This document shows, one piece after another, positions 12,189 to 23,344 of a stretch of DNA of 64,000 nucleotides (its first letter is position 1; each line of letters opens with the position of its first letter). The position numbers and the translations under genes are program-made. The notes below the pieces were generated by a model. It was not told where the DNA came from. It saw only the letters and a list, made by a program, of their open reading frames with translations, and made no database searches. Source of the DNA: Solen grandis (lineage: Eukaryota > Mollusca > Bivalvia > Adapedonta > Solenidae); contig CM037785.1 in assembly GCA_021229015.1 (NCBI GenBank), positions 42,698,304 to 42,762,303 of the forward strand, given 5' to 3'.

Positions 12189-13492
12189 CTTTAATCATTG
12201 GTGTGGAGTCTGTAAATTTCTGACAAAGCAAGCTGTCGAACTCATCATTTGAAAAGGTCTCCTAACATGTTATTATTCTGACTACTAGCGGTTTGTTTAA
12301 GACAATCCGTTACAAAATTTACAGAAAACCCGCATTCTAATCTTAGGCAATAAGCTGCGTAGTAGCATGATGGAAAACTGATCATATGATTGAGAAAAAA
12401 TAGTTCAATATCTGTTATAGTATGTTTATTTCATGTATTGTATACAAAATGAGCAATACACCAAATATGAAAACACGGATTTTAACGCTTGCGGAGCACA
12501 ACTGTAACGCGGTCTCGGATAACTCCTGGGTTCCAGTTTTCATACATTCATTCAACTATAGAATAAAATTGAGTATCTTTAGAAGGCCATAGCTAATTTA
12601 ACAATTATATTATGCTTCTAATCTGAAAACTATGATAAGTTTGGCGTAGAATATATCTGATTTGGGGAAAGTCTGATGTTGAAGTGACGGGACAGAGGGG
12701 GAAATTATTATATACTAGACAAAACTTATAAGTACTCCGACTAAATATTTGTCTTTAGCATTTGTTGTATTCAAAATTACAGATTTTTGGTTTTCTATAG
12801 CTTTCCACGAAAATTGGTTTCACAGAGTTGATTATGCGTCAAAATTATTCAAGCAGACAACAGATTGAGCCAATACACATTTTAATATTTACTGGGAATA
12901 TGTTTTGGAAAATATATCTTCTCTACAAGTTTGAAATCGGAGTACTTACAAGTTTCGTTAAGTATATATAAAGTTAGGGAAGAAAGGATTAAAACCTCAC
13001 TCACTCAGCAATCACCAAAACCATGCACACTGTAGGTGACGTAAACACAGTTCACACTGACAGAACATGGTGCACATGCAACAAATACAAACTCACAACT
13101 GACAAGGCAGAACAATACAAGACTAAATAAAGAAGCATGAAAATTGAACAAATACCCTTTTTAACAACGAAATAAATATAAGAATTCCATCGAACCCCGC
13201 TGGTACGATGTTTGTCCTAGACGAAACGCTAGTATTCAGAATAGTTTACATATTACAGTTTGGGTATATTTTATAGACCTCATGTTTTCTAGAACAGGGT
13301 TCCACTAATATATGTACCAGCGAAATTGATATATCACAGATTCCATGAAATTTAATGTCAACGAAAATAAATGATTTTACAGTAAATGCTAATTAAACGG
13401 GAGACGGGTCCACAATGTGAGGTCAAAGGCAAAGCTGTATGGAGTTCGTGACAAACTGTAAATATGTTATTGTTTATATTTTAAAATGACCC

Positions 13493-13568
13493 TGCCAGGA
13501 ATCGAACCCACGCGGTGAAGGACTGATTGAGTGTTAAAGTCAGCGATTTTACATTCTCGGCCACGGAG
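13493..13568 (-). mobile_element. tRNA-headed SINE fragment (head only)
   Basis: Read on the minus strand: CTCCGTGGCCGAGAATGTAA, then CGCTGACTTTAACACTCA, then a B-box GGTTCGATTCC. It matches the tRNA-Ser-like head of the SINE at 26724. The body is missing. Confidence 0.6.
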
Positions 13569-13654
13569 TTTAGGGTTTAGCACAATCACTGAATTTTTGT
13601 CTGGTATGTTACCATGAGAGAAAAAGCTGAATTATTGTGAAGCTTTTTTTTCTC

Positions 13655-16600
13655 TCGTTCGTCCTAAACGGTCTGTCCAGTCACAGAGATGAACTTCGTG
13701 GTCATCTTCAGATTCTTCAGATTGGTTCATTGGAGTGACTGACGGCTATGTTGCTGTTGTCTCCTGGTCGTACCGTTTGCATCTTTGGCGGATGTGTTCA
13801 GTGGTATGTTCTTCTTTACCACATGGACAGAGTGGTGATGGTACCAGCTTGTACTTCCTGTACATGTGTGAATTCAGTCTGTTGTGACATGATCGCAGTC
13901 TGACCATGACAACTTGTTCTGGCCTGTGTTGTTAATGATATGCATCTTTTTCTTGTCGGAGCCTCCTCAGTGACCTGATAATGGCTACTTTCTCACTTTC
14001 TTACACTAGTGTTGGGCTGTTCAGACTGCGCTCAAAGTTTTGCTAGTTTGACTGCATTTTAATTTCCAAGAATACCACAATGTGCAGGTATCCACTGCAG
14101 GGTAACACTGTATGTTATACTCAACTGGTACAATGTTCTGGTAAGCTTTTAGCTTTGGTGTCTTGGTGTTGGTCAGGGCTTGTATAACAGATTGAGTGTC
14201 TGTGAAGAAGACAACAAATGAGCTCTTCTCTACAAGGTCTTCAACTACTGAAATGGCATCCATGAGTGCTTCTGACTCCGCCTTGTAATTGCTGCAGTGT
14301 TTTCCTGTCGGTGCACTAGTTGTTTTTTGTACAGCCATTCGGGCATTGTATGAAAATACCAGCTCCCCCATCTTAGTGTAAGTTGCTGAACCATCATGGA
14401 TCCATTCCCCTGGGGGTACTCTTCGCTGATCATAGATAGAGTTGCAACTTTCCTGGCAAGGTCATCCTCCTCCTTTTTTTGGTTCTAGGTTAGAAACCCT
14501 GGTGTGGATTGAAACTGCAGGTCATGTTCACATGGATCTGTGAAGTCAGCCATACCTAGGGGAGTAGTCTTACTGCTCAAAGATGAGTTTTCTCTTTTGA
14601 GCCTTTTGGCCTAATGGACAAAACTCTTTCGTTTGAGTCTTTTTCTTTTGTTAGCCTTCATGAGGTAGTTTTTCTCCTATCTTGCAGAGGCTTTATCTCG
14701 GTGGTTTGCTCCATGAATTGGATCGGGGTGGATTAAGTGGCTCCTGTAACAATACACAAAGCTTGGTTTTGGACCTTATCAAGAGATTGTAAGGTGGTCG
14801 GTCTTAGAGGCCTTTGTCCAGGCAACCGAGCGATACACAAGGTGGGGTCTCACTGTTCCCTGATATACTGTTTTCAGTATTTGCCCGTCTACCCCCATGT
14901 TGTTCCAGCAAGTTTTCGCATTATTGCCATTTTCCTCCGAGCCTTCCCTTCTGCATGGGCAATGTGTGGCTACCATGTCTGTCTTTTGTCGAAAACTACA
15001 CAAAGATAGGTAGCTTGGTTTCTCCCTCTTTAAGTGGAGAAGTGCCCATCCTGATGGTATCTGTCTTCTGAGACATCCTCAATTTCTTGAGCTAGGTATG
15101 TTGTTTGGTCTTCAGTGGACCGAAACTGTCTAAAGCCAGTTTGCTGGGTTGCATGTAACTTGTTGTTTTCAGGTAGTACTTTAGGCGATGGTTGACAATT
15201 CTCTCCATGGCCTTTCCAACACAATTGGTAAGGCTTATGTGGCGATAGCTAAACTTCCCTCCTGCCTTCCTCTCCTGCTGCTCCCTTCGCGCCTGTCGCT
15301 GAATCTCTTTTTTGGTGGGAACGTCACTGACATCCCTGTAGTTGTTAGCAAATGTGTTTGCTGCTTGTTTACCCATCAACAAGTTGCCATCTTTTTCCAA
15401 TGTGGTTGTGCTTCTTGCTCTTTCCTCATCATTCTGCCTCGCCAGCTTCCACAATTCGGTGCCATCTCTCTCTAGGTTGACAGAGGCAGTCCTGGCTCTC
15501 CAGCTCTTCCTGGTGGCTTCAGGCTTGTACCTGAGGATTTTGGTCTTTGCATGTTGTAGGTCGCTGTTGCTTTCTTGTGAGAGTTGGGCTTCTGCTTTCC
15601 ACCTAGCCTCTGACAACTTCCCTTGTAATTTCTCCAACTCTTCACTCCAGTACGGTTTAAACGATTGCCACCCCCCCCCCCACCCCCAGGGTATGGACTT
15701 GTGTGCAGCTTTCAAAATATTAGTGTTGAAGTTCGTCACCACACTTGATAAATGTCCCGGCCGCCAACTCTGATGTCCTTGCAGAGTTCATCACAAAGAT
15801 GGCTGTAAAAGGTCCAGTTGGCCTTCTTGTAGTTCCATCTTTGGACAGTGGATGCAGTGCTGACTTTTGTGTCCATGGTCAGGTAGGCTGGGCGGTGATC
15901 ACTACCACTAAGCTGATCGCTAACTTCCCTTCTGATATGTCCATGTAGATTTCCTATGCAGAAAGCAAGATCTGGCGTTGACGTAGTGTGCTATCGTCTC
16001 GAGTAAAAAGTTGATGGATCCTCTGGACTGTTGTTGAGGTTTAGGTTGTTGTCATCCAGCCAGGTCTCCACATCCTCTCCTCACTTGTCCCCAGCTTTGT
16101 GAGTGGCTTTTGAAGTCACCAACAACGAGCGATCCTGTTTCATCTGTTGCTTCTTCCTCCGTCTCTCGGAGATTATATATTCACAATTTTCAGGCGTTCT
16201 TTCTGATGCTCTACACCTGGAACTCGAAATCTTCCATATGTGAAGTAGTCAGGATCGCATTAATGTTGTTCCTGACCAGTGTGAGGATGCCTCCTTTACT
16301 TCTTTCTGTTCTGCCGCAGCGGAAACACAGGTATCCTCTAACTTAAAGGATTTGATTGGGTGTAAATGAGTCTCCTGGATGCAACATACATTGATACCCT
16401 TCTGTAGAAGCTGTTCAAAGTCTGTCTTTTTGTTAGACTCCCTCTGCGTTCCAATGCATAACCTTAAAAGACTGATTGGTTATCCTCTTTGGCTCACAGT
16501 AGCCTGTGATACGCCCCCTTTTCTCTTGGCTTTCTGTTGAATGATGGAAGGACCTCCAGTAGCTGTGGGTGGACTCTGTCGAGGCCCAGAGCCCTGCATT

Positions 16601-16690
16601 GTATCTTCCTGGAGGGTCTTTAAATATTTAGCGCCACATCTATAGTGTGTTTTAAGGGCGGAGTATTGCGATCTTGTGAACAATTTTGGA
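13655..16690 (-). mobile_element. Degenerate non-LTR retrotransposon with RNase H (I/Nimb-like)
   Basis: Minus-strand LINE with its domains in the normal order, broken by stops and frameshifts. The N-terminal endonuclease region (16.5-15.8 kb) has a WNAxG-like start and a QETHL motif. Next come a linker (15742-15300), the beginning of the reverse transcriptase with YRHISLTNCVGKAMERIV (about 15.25-15.1 kb), a large RT deletion, an RNase H region (14371-14021) with YKAESEALMDA and FFTDTQSVIQAL, and a C-terminal zinc knuckle-like CPCG..EHTTEHIRQRC (about 13.8 kb). An RNase H domain in a LINE points to the I, Nimb, Loa or R1-like groups. It is inactive and lies in the presumed first intron of gene L. 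Confidence 0.82.
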
Positions 16691-16699
16691 ACAAAGTTT

Positions 16700-18390
16700 G
16701 CATAGAGGAGCAGGCTTGGCTTCTAGGTCATTGGATCAAGGTCAGGGCTATTGTACATTAAAAAAGACATATTAAACAGATTGGACACTCCTGTAAAAGC
16801 CAGTGGAAAATATTGTTTAGGCACACTGCAGACCATTGAATATTGCAAACCTTTTTAAAAAAATATGGAAAAACCACAGATGCAAATGTAACCATATTAT
16901 AAAATAATCATTTCTCTACTGCAAGGAATTATTTTTAATCTGATTTATTTTCAAGATTCTTTTAAATTTTGATTTAAATTCAACCAGTGTAGCAGAAAAA
17001 AAAACTGCACATTTTACAAAGTTATCATCATGCAGGTATTTTTCTACTTTACATAATGCATGTTTATTTCTTGATTTATTTTAATACATTAAATACATAA
17101 GGTATCATTTTAATGGTATTGTAATGTTCTATTGTAAAATACAGTTTAATTTTACATATCTTCAATAGGAAAGGAGATATTTGAAAATGTGACTTTGCGA
17201 GAATTGGACAATTTTTTACATGCTTTTGTGAGATTTAGACTAGTTGCCAATCTTTGTTTAATAGGTCTTTGATTAAAACAAATATCGGCCCAGGTTTATT
17301 ATAACCATATGTAGAGAACATTCAAACTGATCTGAGGCTCAGTCAGGTCAGATCATTAAAATTATTTAGAATTGAAAATATGACAAATCAAATTTCGCTT
17401 GTTTTGTTTGCCATCCCCCCAATGGGTCACGAAGTTCTGAATTTCGTCACACAAAAACCGAAAACAATATTTCGAGTATTATATCGCGTCGGAGCGCCAC
17501 GCAAAAAGTTGAAACTTTTTTCTAGCGAAATACTGGTATGTCATATTTCGGATTGTCGCACTATCAATACGCCATGCGAAAAAACGAAAATCAGCCACCA
17601 CAGATATGAACACAGCGTAAAAAGAATGGTGTTGTGTATGAGTGCAATAGAAGTAAGGTTGTGAAGAACTGTTTTTGTGGTACAACTATATTCTAAATAC
17701 TTTACTGATAAGCGTAATGTAACTGAAAATAAATACAAATGCATATACATGTATTTTTGTACAAACTAATTTCTGGGGTATCTACGAGATTGTTAACATT
17801 TTTTGCTATTATGTACTCGAGCTTCAACATCTACAGCTATGACCAGATATTAATTTACATTGTGCAGAATAATAGATCTCAACACCGAATTAAAGGGCCC
17901 ATCGGGCATCATATTTTTCATAATGTTCTATAGATTGCTTGTTTTTTGTTTATCCTGAAACAAACAAAAAGCCGGGAATTACAGCACGTGTTTGTCTTAA
18001 CACTAGGCGCGTCAATGAAAAGAAAGGCATCATTCATAACTTTATTCGCGTTAGCCCATAAAATTACTTAAATAAACACCGTATCTTGAACTTATACCCC
18101 CAACACTTTGCATAAAACCAGCAGATTCGCAGAGATTTGCTGTTGTGTTTACCGGACAGCGCTCAGAAATGGAATTATGCCTCCATTTTGTTTGGCCCTC
18201 GGGGCGACCGGCAGTTTAGAATGCAAAATACAACACGTACTATAACAATAGGGTGTATCGTAACGTTGGTGGTGATGGTATAATATACAGGTCAAATACC
18301 ACGTTTATTTACGTGTTTAGTCTTTGCTTAACAAGAGATACAGCTATCGACAAGCTATATATCTAGCTCAGTCTTGGATATCGTGAACCT
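16700..18390. other. No gene recognised; CpG-bearing sequence from 17.4 kb
   Basis: 16.7-17.3 kb is plain AT-rich sequence. 17.39-17.6 kb is richer in CpG and repeats a motif of the form CGCCAYGCRAAAA, seen twice about 75 bases apart, which resembles the reiterated-motif TIRs found elsewhere in the window; no partner arm was found. 17.96-18.25 kb also has many CpGs. Confidence 0.35.
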
Positions 18391-18399
18391 CTCTCTTAC

Positions 18400-18458
18400 G
18401 AATCGAGTCCCGTTCGCGACTCTCCTTCGTGACTTCTGTACTTCTGTTTCTTATATAG
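18400..18458 (-). promoter_or_regulatory. Possible TATA promoter and non-coding first exon of gene L
   Basis: Read on the minus strand, CTATATAAG lies at 18458-18450. About 30 bases further on is a short CpG-containing segment ending in a strong splice donor, GATTC|GTAAGAGA, with its last exon base at 18400. This is the geometry of a TATA promoter followed by a short 5' UTR exon. There is no ATG in the segment. Linking it to gene L rests only on strand and position. Confidence 0.3.
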
Positions 18459-19659
18459 TCTAGGCGGTCATCTAAAACTCACAATTCATATCTTAGTTCA
18501 CCACTATGATAATTTGGATGCTTCCTTAGAGCATAATATACACGTGGTCAATCCTAATGCTGACAGGTGACTAATTTCTCAATTATGTCACAAGAGCAGT
18601 TTGATTTAGAAAATAAAATAGGGAAGAAAAGTGTAAAACTTTACCTTTTTCAAAGATGGCATATGTTGCTGTTTATAGATTTGGGCATTATTGAACCATT
18701 TAACACCTAGGTTAACTTTATATTACAGGAATTTTCTGCGAGTAAAATATACGTGATTTTGTTGTAAAATAATTGTTTAGTTCTGATTTCACTGTAATTT
18801 TACACGGTTCATTACAGTAATTCAAACTGCAAGCTGACCAGTCAATTTGTTGATTCGAAATAATATTAGGCGAAAAGACTTGATTTGAATATTGGTTCCA
18901 CTATTGAGCATGCCACTTCTGTGACAATGCGGGAAGCAATAGGTCACGTGCTCCTCCACTGCAAACATTTTAAATCATATATAAATACACGGCGCATCAA
19001 TGTATAGGCGAACATGATTATGTTTGATTTCTGGCTCGAATTCTACAAGCAACACTTTGTTTTAAGTAATACTTAAATAATCAAATCCAATAGAAAAACA
19101 CTCAACTCTTATAAATATTCCAACATATGATTAAGCTAAAATAAATTATTATTCACCGGGGTTTCGGCAATATTCGGTATATTTCGCTGACTTATATGAC
19201 CAATCGGTGACTGGTGCAAAGTCTCATCGTGGAATGTAAGAATAATATGTGCTCGGGGAGTGCTCGTTGATGTACGTAAGGTGTCCGTCTCATTCCTGAG
19301 TGAAATGGTCTATTAACTGATAGCAGTTGTTACGAAATGAAATATTTTGGAGTTTAGTAGCACTCTTTCATAATTTATATAAGTACGAATATTACTTTGC
19401 GCTTAGAATTATTGGTGAAATTCGAGTCGGATTGCATTTAGAAAGATTTCTAGCTACATTGATAAGGTTATATATATCTACTTTTGAATTAATGTTATTA
19501 AACAAGTGTACACAACAACGAATGTTATATTGACATGCTCTATATTTTTTTCTCTCTTAACTCTTTTCTGAAAATGTTTTTTTCTTCCATTGTACGTATG
19601 TATGTTCACCATTTTTTACCATTGTTTATGGCTATGTATATGCATATTGCTGTTTTATG

Positions 19660-19916
19660 TTGTTGTTGTTGTTGTATCGGAGTTTACCGTCGTTGCGATA
19701 GTATTTCAATCATATGGCGGCGTCCAGCTAATTACAGGTGGAGGAAGACCCCGTGTACACAGAGATACCCGGGTAGACCCACCGACCTACCGCAAGCCAG
19801 CTGGAAGGCTTCCTCACATGAAAAATCCGAAGTCCCTACCGGGATTCGAACCCACAGCGGTGAGGGGCTGAGAGATTTGTAGTCCACGATTGTAACCGCT
19901 CGGCCACGGCGGCCCC
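19660..19916 (-). mobile_element. Full-length tRNA-Ser-headed SINE
   Basis: On the minus strand the head reads GGGGCCGCCGTGGCCGAGCG, with a B-box GGTTCGAATCCCGG at about 19855-19842. The body includes CATGTGAGGAAGCCTTCCAG and the tail region ATATGATTGAAATACT, ending in a (GTT)n tract on the plus strand. Partial copies at 26724, 39166 and 13493 confirm a dispersed family. It resembles V-SINE or RUDI-like molluscan SINEs, but that assignment is from memory and unchecked. Confidence 0.8.
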
Positions 19917-20052
19917 TGCTGTTTTATGCCAATACATATATTGAATTGTATTGTAAACAAGTGAAATAATGTAATACCAGTTTCACTGGACGAGAGGTTC
20001 GATAAATGATGTAACAAAAGAAACCACTTCTAAAGTGAGATAGCTATGTTTT

Positions 20053-20091
<39 letters not shown>
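20053..20091. repeat. (GTT)n microsatellite
   Basis: About thirteen GTT units ending in TTTTAG. Confidence 0.9.
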
Positions 20092-20184
20092 TAGTCATGA
20101 TCCTCCTGTTATGTAAACGAATATTACGTAAGAATAAAACATATGTGTATAGATTGAATTATTCAGCTATATTTCTATGGATGC

Positions 20185-20385
20185 TTCATCGTATCGCACT
20201 GTCGTGTATCGTATCGTACTATCGTATCGCAATGTTATGTGTTACATTGCACTGTCGTGTATCGTATCGTACTATCGTATCGCAATGTTATGTGTTACAT
20301 TGCACTGCCGTGTATCGTATCGTACTATCGTGTCGCAGAGTCATGTGTCATATTGCAATGTCATGTGTCATGTCATGTCGCAAGC
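20185..20385. repeat. 53-bp minisatellite in the left palindrome arm
   Basis: Just under four copies of a 53-bp unit; the motif ACTGTCGTGTATCG recurs at 20198, 20251 and 20304 (the last with one change). The right arm has only a single diverged equivalent near 21810-21835, so the array expanded after the palindrome formed. Confidence 0.85.
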
Positions 20386-20763
20386 TTGTATCATCTCCAT
20401 CCACAGGGGTTTGTAGCACCCTTTGTCGACTTCCGCTGTTTTATTTCACTATCATGATTGAAGTCTTAAAATTATAGAAAGGGCAGTAAGTCCCTCAAGT
20501 ATACTTTTGATGGTGACCTTAATTACTCTCCGATATTTTTGCAAAGACAAGGAATAACATGGAGCCGTTAGTCTCAGTAGATTCAGAAATAATTTATCTT
20601 TACGAAAATATATACTTTTGCTACTCTGGAAATTGTCTAGACCTCATAGATGTCTTTTTTCCATAAAAAATACCCGTTTTTTTTGTTTAGTCGGACAAGA
20701 AGTCGTAAAACCAAATCACTCGTTCTCCCCAAAGTAAATTGCAAAAATTACGCAACAGCTCGC

Positions 20764-21005
20764 TTAACCCTTTCCCTCATATATACCTATTTTGACGCCC
20801 TCAATAGGTACCACATAAAGCCTGATCTGCAGAAAACCACAGTTAAACCTTACCAAATTTAATTACAAAATCCTCATTTCCAGACCACTGAGGAGCAGCG
20901 AACAGCATAAAACCTGATCAGCCTGCAAGTTACTCGCAGGCTGATCTGGTTTTATGCTGTTCGCATAGGTCTTTTCATGGTGTCCTCTATGAGGGAAAGG
21001 GTTAA
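20764..21005. mobile_element. piggyBac-type MITE (240-bp family), copy 1
   Basis: Bounded by TTAA, with terminal inverted repeats TTAACCCTTTCCCTCATA and CTATGAGGGAAAGGGTTAA. The interior has a long hairpin, with arms carrying GAACAGCATAAAACCTGATC and its complement around GTTACTC. The opposite palindrome arm lacks this element and shows the empty site (CTCGATAAAATCGGAC against CTCGC-TTAA-ACCGGAC), which supports TTAA-specific insertion. No transposase is encoded. Confidence 0.88.
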
Positions 21006-21882
21006 ACCGGACAATATATCAATATCATATAATAAAACTAACCGATTGCGTTTAAAAAAAACTAGCACTAACGTCCCACACCGTGCAACAATCGGCGAAA
21101 GTTTTTGCTGTAAACACCCCTTTCACTACTCGTCCGTCATGACAGGAATATCGACATCCATGAAACGAGCTTTCTGATTGGCTGGCTGAACAAAGTTGGG
21201 GCGTGACAATAGGTTTAAGCCAATCGGATTTTGTCTTACATATACATCTCGTGACACAATAATGGAAAGTGATTTACATATAAATGCCGACAGTAAAAAC
21301 TTTCGCCGATTGTTGCACGGTATGGAACGCCCGGGCTTGTCTTTTAAACGCAATCGATTAGATTTATTAAATTTTAATGATGTGATGTCCGATTTTATCG
21401 AGTGTTTGGCAGCGATGGCTATTTTATGCGGTTTACTTTGGGAGGAACGGGTGTTTAGGTTTTACGACTTCTTGTCCGACTAAACAAAAAGCGGGTATTT
21501 TTTATGAATGAAAGACAACTAAGAGTTTGGAAGAGTTTCCAGAGTGGCAAAAGTATATATTTTCGTAAAGATAAATTATTTCTGATTCGATCGAGACCTA
21601 CGGAATCGATTTATTCTAAGTATTTGCGAAAAAATCGGAGAATAATTAAGGTCACTGTCAAAAGTAAGCTTCATCGACTTGCTGCCCTTTCTATTATTTT
21701 GATACTACATTCGTGAAATGGATAACAGACAACGGGTGCTTCAAACCCCTTTATCTCCATCGTGCTATTGTGTATTGTACTGTATTAATTACGAATTCTG
21801 TCACACTACAATGTTATCGCATTGCCGTGATATCATAAGCGGCCCTTATCGGATTTTGTTGTATAAGTGTTTCAAACTCCGC

Positions 21883-21975
21883 GCACCGGTTACGTCACGC
21901 AACTGTAAGGGAAGGCAACTACTGCGGCGGAGTTTGTAAAGTGTTTGTTCAGATAATTATGCGACGTGACGTCAC
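21883..21975. promoter_or_regulatory. CpG-rich inverted repeats with a perfect CRE
   Basis: GTGACGTCAC at 21966-21975 contains the palindromic CRE TGACGTCA and is followed by CGGTTT. The related CACCGGTTACGTCAC lies at about 21883 in opposite sense, and CAAACTCCGC pairs with GGCGGAGTTTG between them. This could be a promoter or the end of an inverted-repeat element; no adjacent exon was found. Confidence 0.3.
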
Positions 21976-22980
21976 CGGTTTATCGGTAAAAATAATGTGA
22001 TTTTCCGGGAACAGCTTTAAAGATATGTCGGTTTGTTTACAGTACGGGTGTACATTTATTTTACTTCTAGGTATAAAACTTCCGTATGCAGGCTATTCAT
22101 ACTCAGCGTTAAAGATCTTTATATTTTTGTTGAAGAATATACATAGTGTGGTAAAGTTACAGAATCGCTGACCGTACACAGCATACCGAAAATGAAAGGG
22201 TGAAATTAACTAGATATACATTGATTACGTCAGTAACTGAACGTATCTCACCTCAGATCCTTACACCTTCGAAATACATTGCCAAGATTGTATGTAGAAG
22301 TAAAACGCGAAAAGACGGAATAATTAGATAATTAATAAAACCTATTTTAAGTATTTCGAGTTTTCATTATTTATAAATCGTGATGATTAGCTTCATTTAT
22401 ACATTTATTGAATCTTCGTTTTATGTTTATAATATTTATATTTTCCTTAATTAATTTTTTAAAACCCCCTTAATTTATAATAAAGTAAGTGAATAAGAAA
22501 AACTAGAACGCAATATAGGGAAGTGATCTCTTACCTTTGAGTCCAATATATGTTTACAAGTCCGTTATGTTTAAGTAAATGAATAGTATATTGCTAACGG
22601 TTTCGTTAAATATGTTTATGTTGTCGATAAATGGGAACCCAAGTGTGTGGTGTAGTTATATTGTATATGCGTCGTGGTTAAAAATATTTTATTATCTGAA
22701 AGAAAATTAACCCTTTATCTCATGCTCATTCATGAACATATTTATGAAGAATATTGTTTTTCTGCTGGGTAAATTTGTTGTGCGGTTTCTTCGAATCAAC
22801 TGGAACATCATTTAACATCCCACCGACAGTATTTCATTCATTTTATGACTTAGAAGCCTCTGTATATCATCTCGTCACAAAGAAGCGACATAATGCCACA
22901 CCAAGTCACAGGATCCTGACACTAGAATAACCAAACCTGGGACTACCCTTATATATGCTTAACGTCATAATACTAATTTA

Positions 22981-23170
22981 GGGGCCTCCGTGACCGAGCG
23001 GTTAAAGTCGCTGACGCTAATCAGCTGGATTTCGCAAATGACTGAAGTATTTTTATACATCGATGGTACTCCAACATAACAACAAAGGTACCGTTAATGT
23101 CGCGGGAAGGGATTGACCTGAAAACCTCCCGATCACGGGTTTAACGCTGTAACCTGGGTACCGGGGCCAG
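22981..23170. mobile_element. Two converging tRNA-like SINE heads
   Basis: On the plus strand, GGGGCCTCCGTGACCGAGCG begins a tRNA-Ser-like head that loses similarity after about 50 bases. From the other side, on the minus strand, GGCCCCGGTACCCAGGTTAC leads to a B-box-like GGTCAATCCC at about 23117. The two point toward each other. They are probably two independent, truncated insertions. Confidence 0.45.
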
Positions 23171-23301
23171 TTAGGCTGAATTTGTATTTCAGTGAGCAAT
23201 CAACAAAATTTATGTGTTCTTTGGAATTATATTTTGTAAACATCATGTTTTACAAATATCCATTAATGATTGTAATTTAAATCTCTCTCTCGTCCTCTCT
23301 C

Positions 23302-23302
<1 letters not shown>

Positions 23303-23341
<39 letters not shown>
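23303..23341. repeat. (AC)n microsatellite
   Basis: Nineteen uninterrupted AC units, preceded by a CT-rich stretch. Confidence 0.9.

Positions 23342-23344
<3 letters not shown>

Larger units (their letters stand above)
1405..18425 (-). other. Gene L: partial spliced gene model, product unidentified
   Basis: A minus-strand gene inferred from six GT/AG-bounded exons whose phases agree at every junction: 12188-12134, 11700-11663, 10843-10787, 10139-10090, 8741-8648 and 1829-1405. A possible non-coding first exon lies at 18425-18400. The joined product begins with a hydrophobic helical stretch, continues with an acidic linker and a mixed segment, and ends in a charged, probably coiled-coil region. 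I do not recognise the family. The start codon was not found, so a coding exon is probably missing between 12.2 and 18.4 kb. The large introns are filled with transposon remnants. The last exon contains an in-frame stop, so the gene may be a pseudogene, an assembly error, or mis-modelled there. Phase agreement across five junctions is the main support. Confidence 0.55.
20185..21835. repeat. Large imperfect palindrome (foldback), about 1.6 kb
   Basis: Two arms meet at about 21200. Matching blocks include CCGTGCAACAATCGGCGAAA (21081-21100) and its complement (21301-21320), the segment TTAGTCGGACAAGAAGTCG in the left arm against its complement near 21470-21485, and the complementary GGGCAG/CTGCCC blocks near 20485 and 21690. 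The left arm is longer because it contains a MITE (20764-21005) and an expanded 53-bp minisatellite. The open frames in the right arm (21196-21483, 21504-21716) match no family I know. It may be a foldback transposon or an inverted duplication. Confidence 0.8.

Noticed and set aside
15342..15773. Plus-strand frames over 14.7-16.3 kb.
   Set aside because: They are antisense to the LINE coding region, which has the expected domain order on the minus strand.
19535..19882. 115-codon plus-strand frame.
   Set aside because: It is the antisense of a SINE plus a GTT tract.
20046..20477. 143-codon plus-strand frame with repeated CYIALSCIVSYY.
   Set aside because: It is a translation of the GTT tract and the 53-bp minisatellite, whose period is not a multiple of three.
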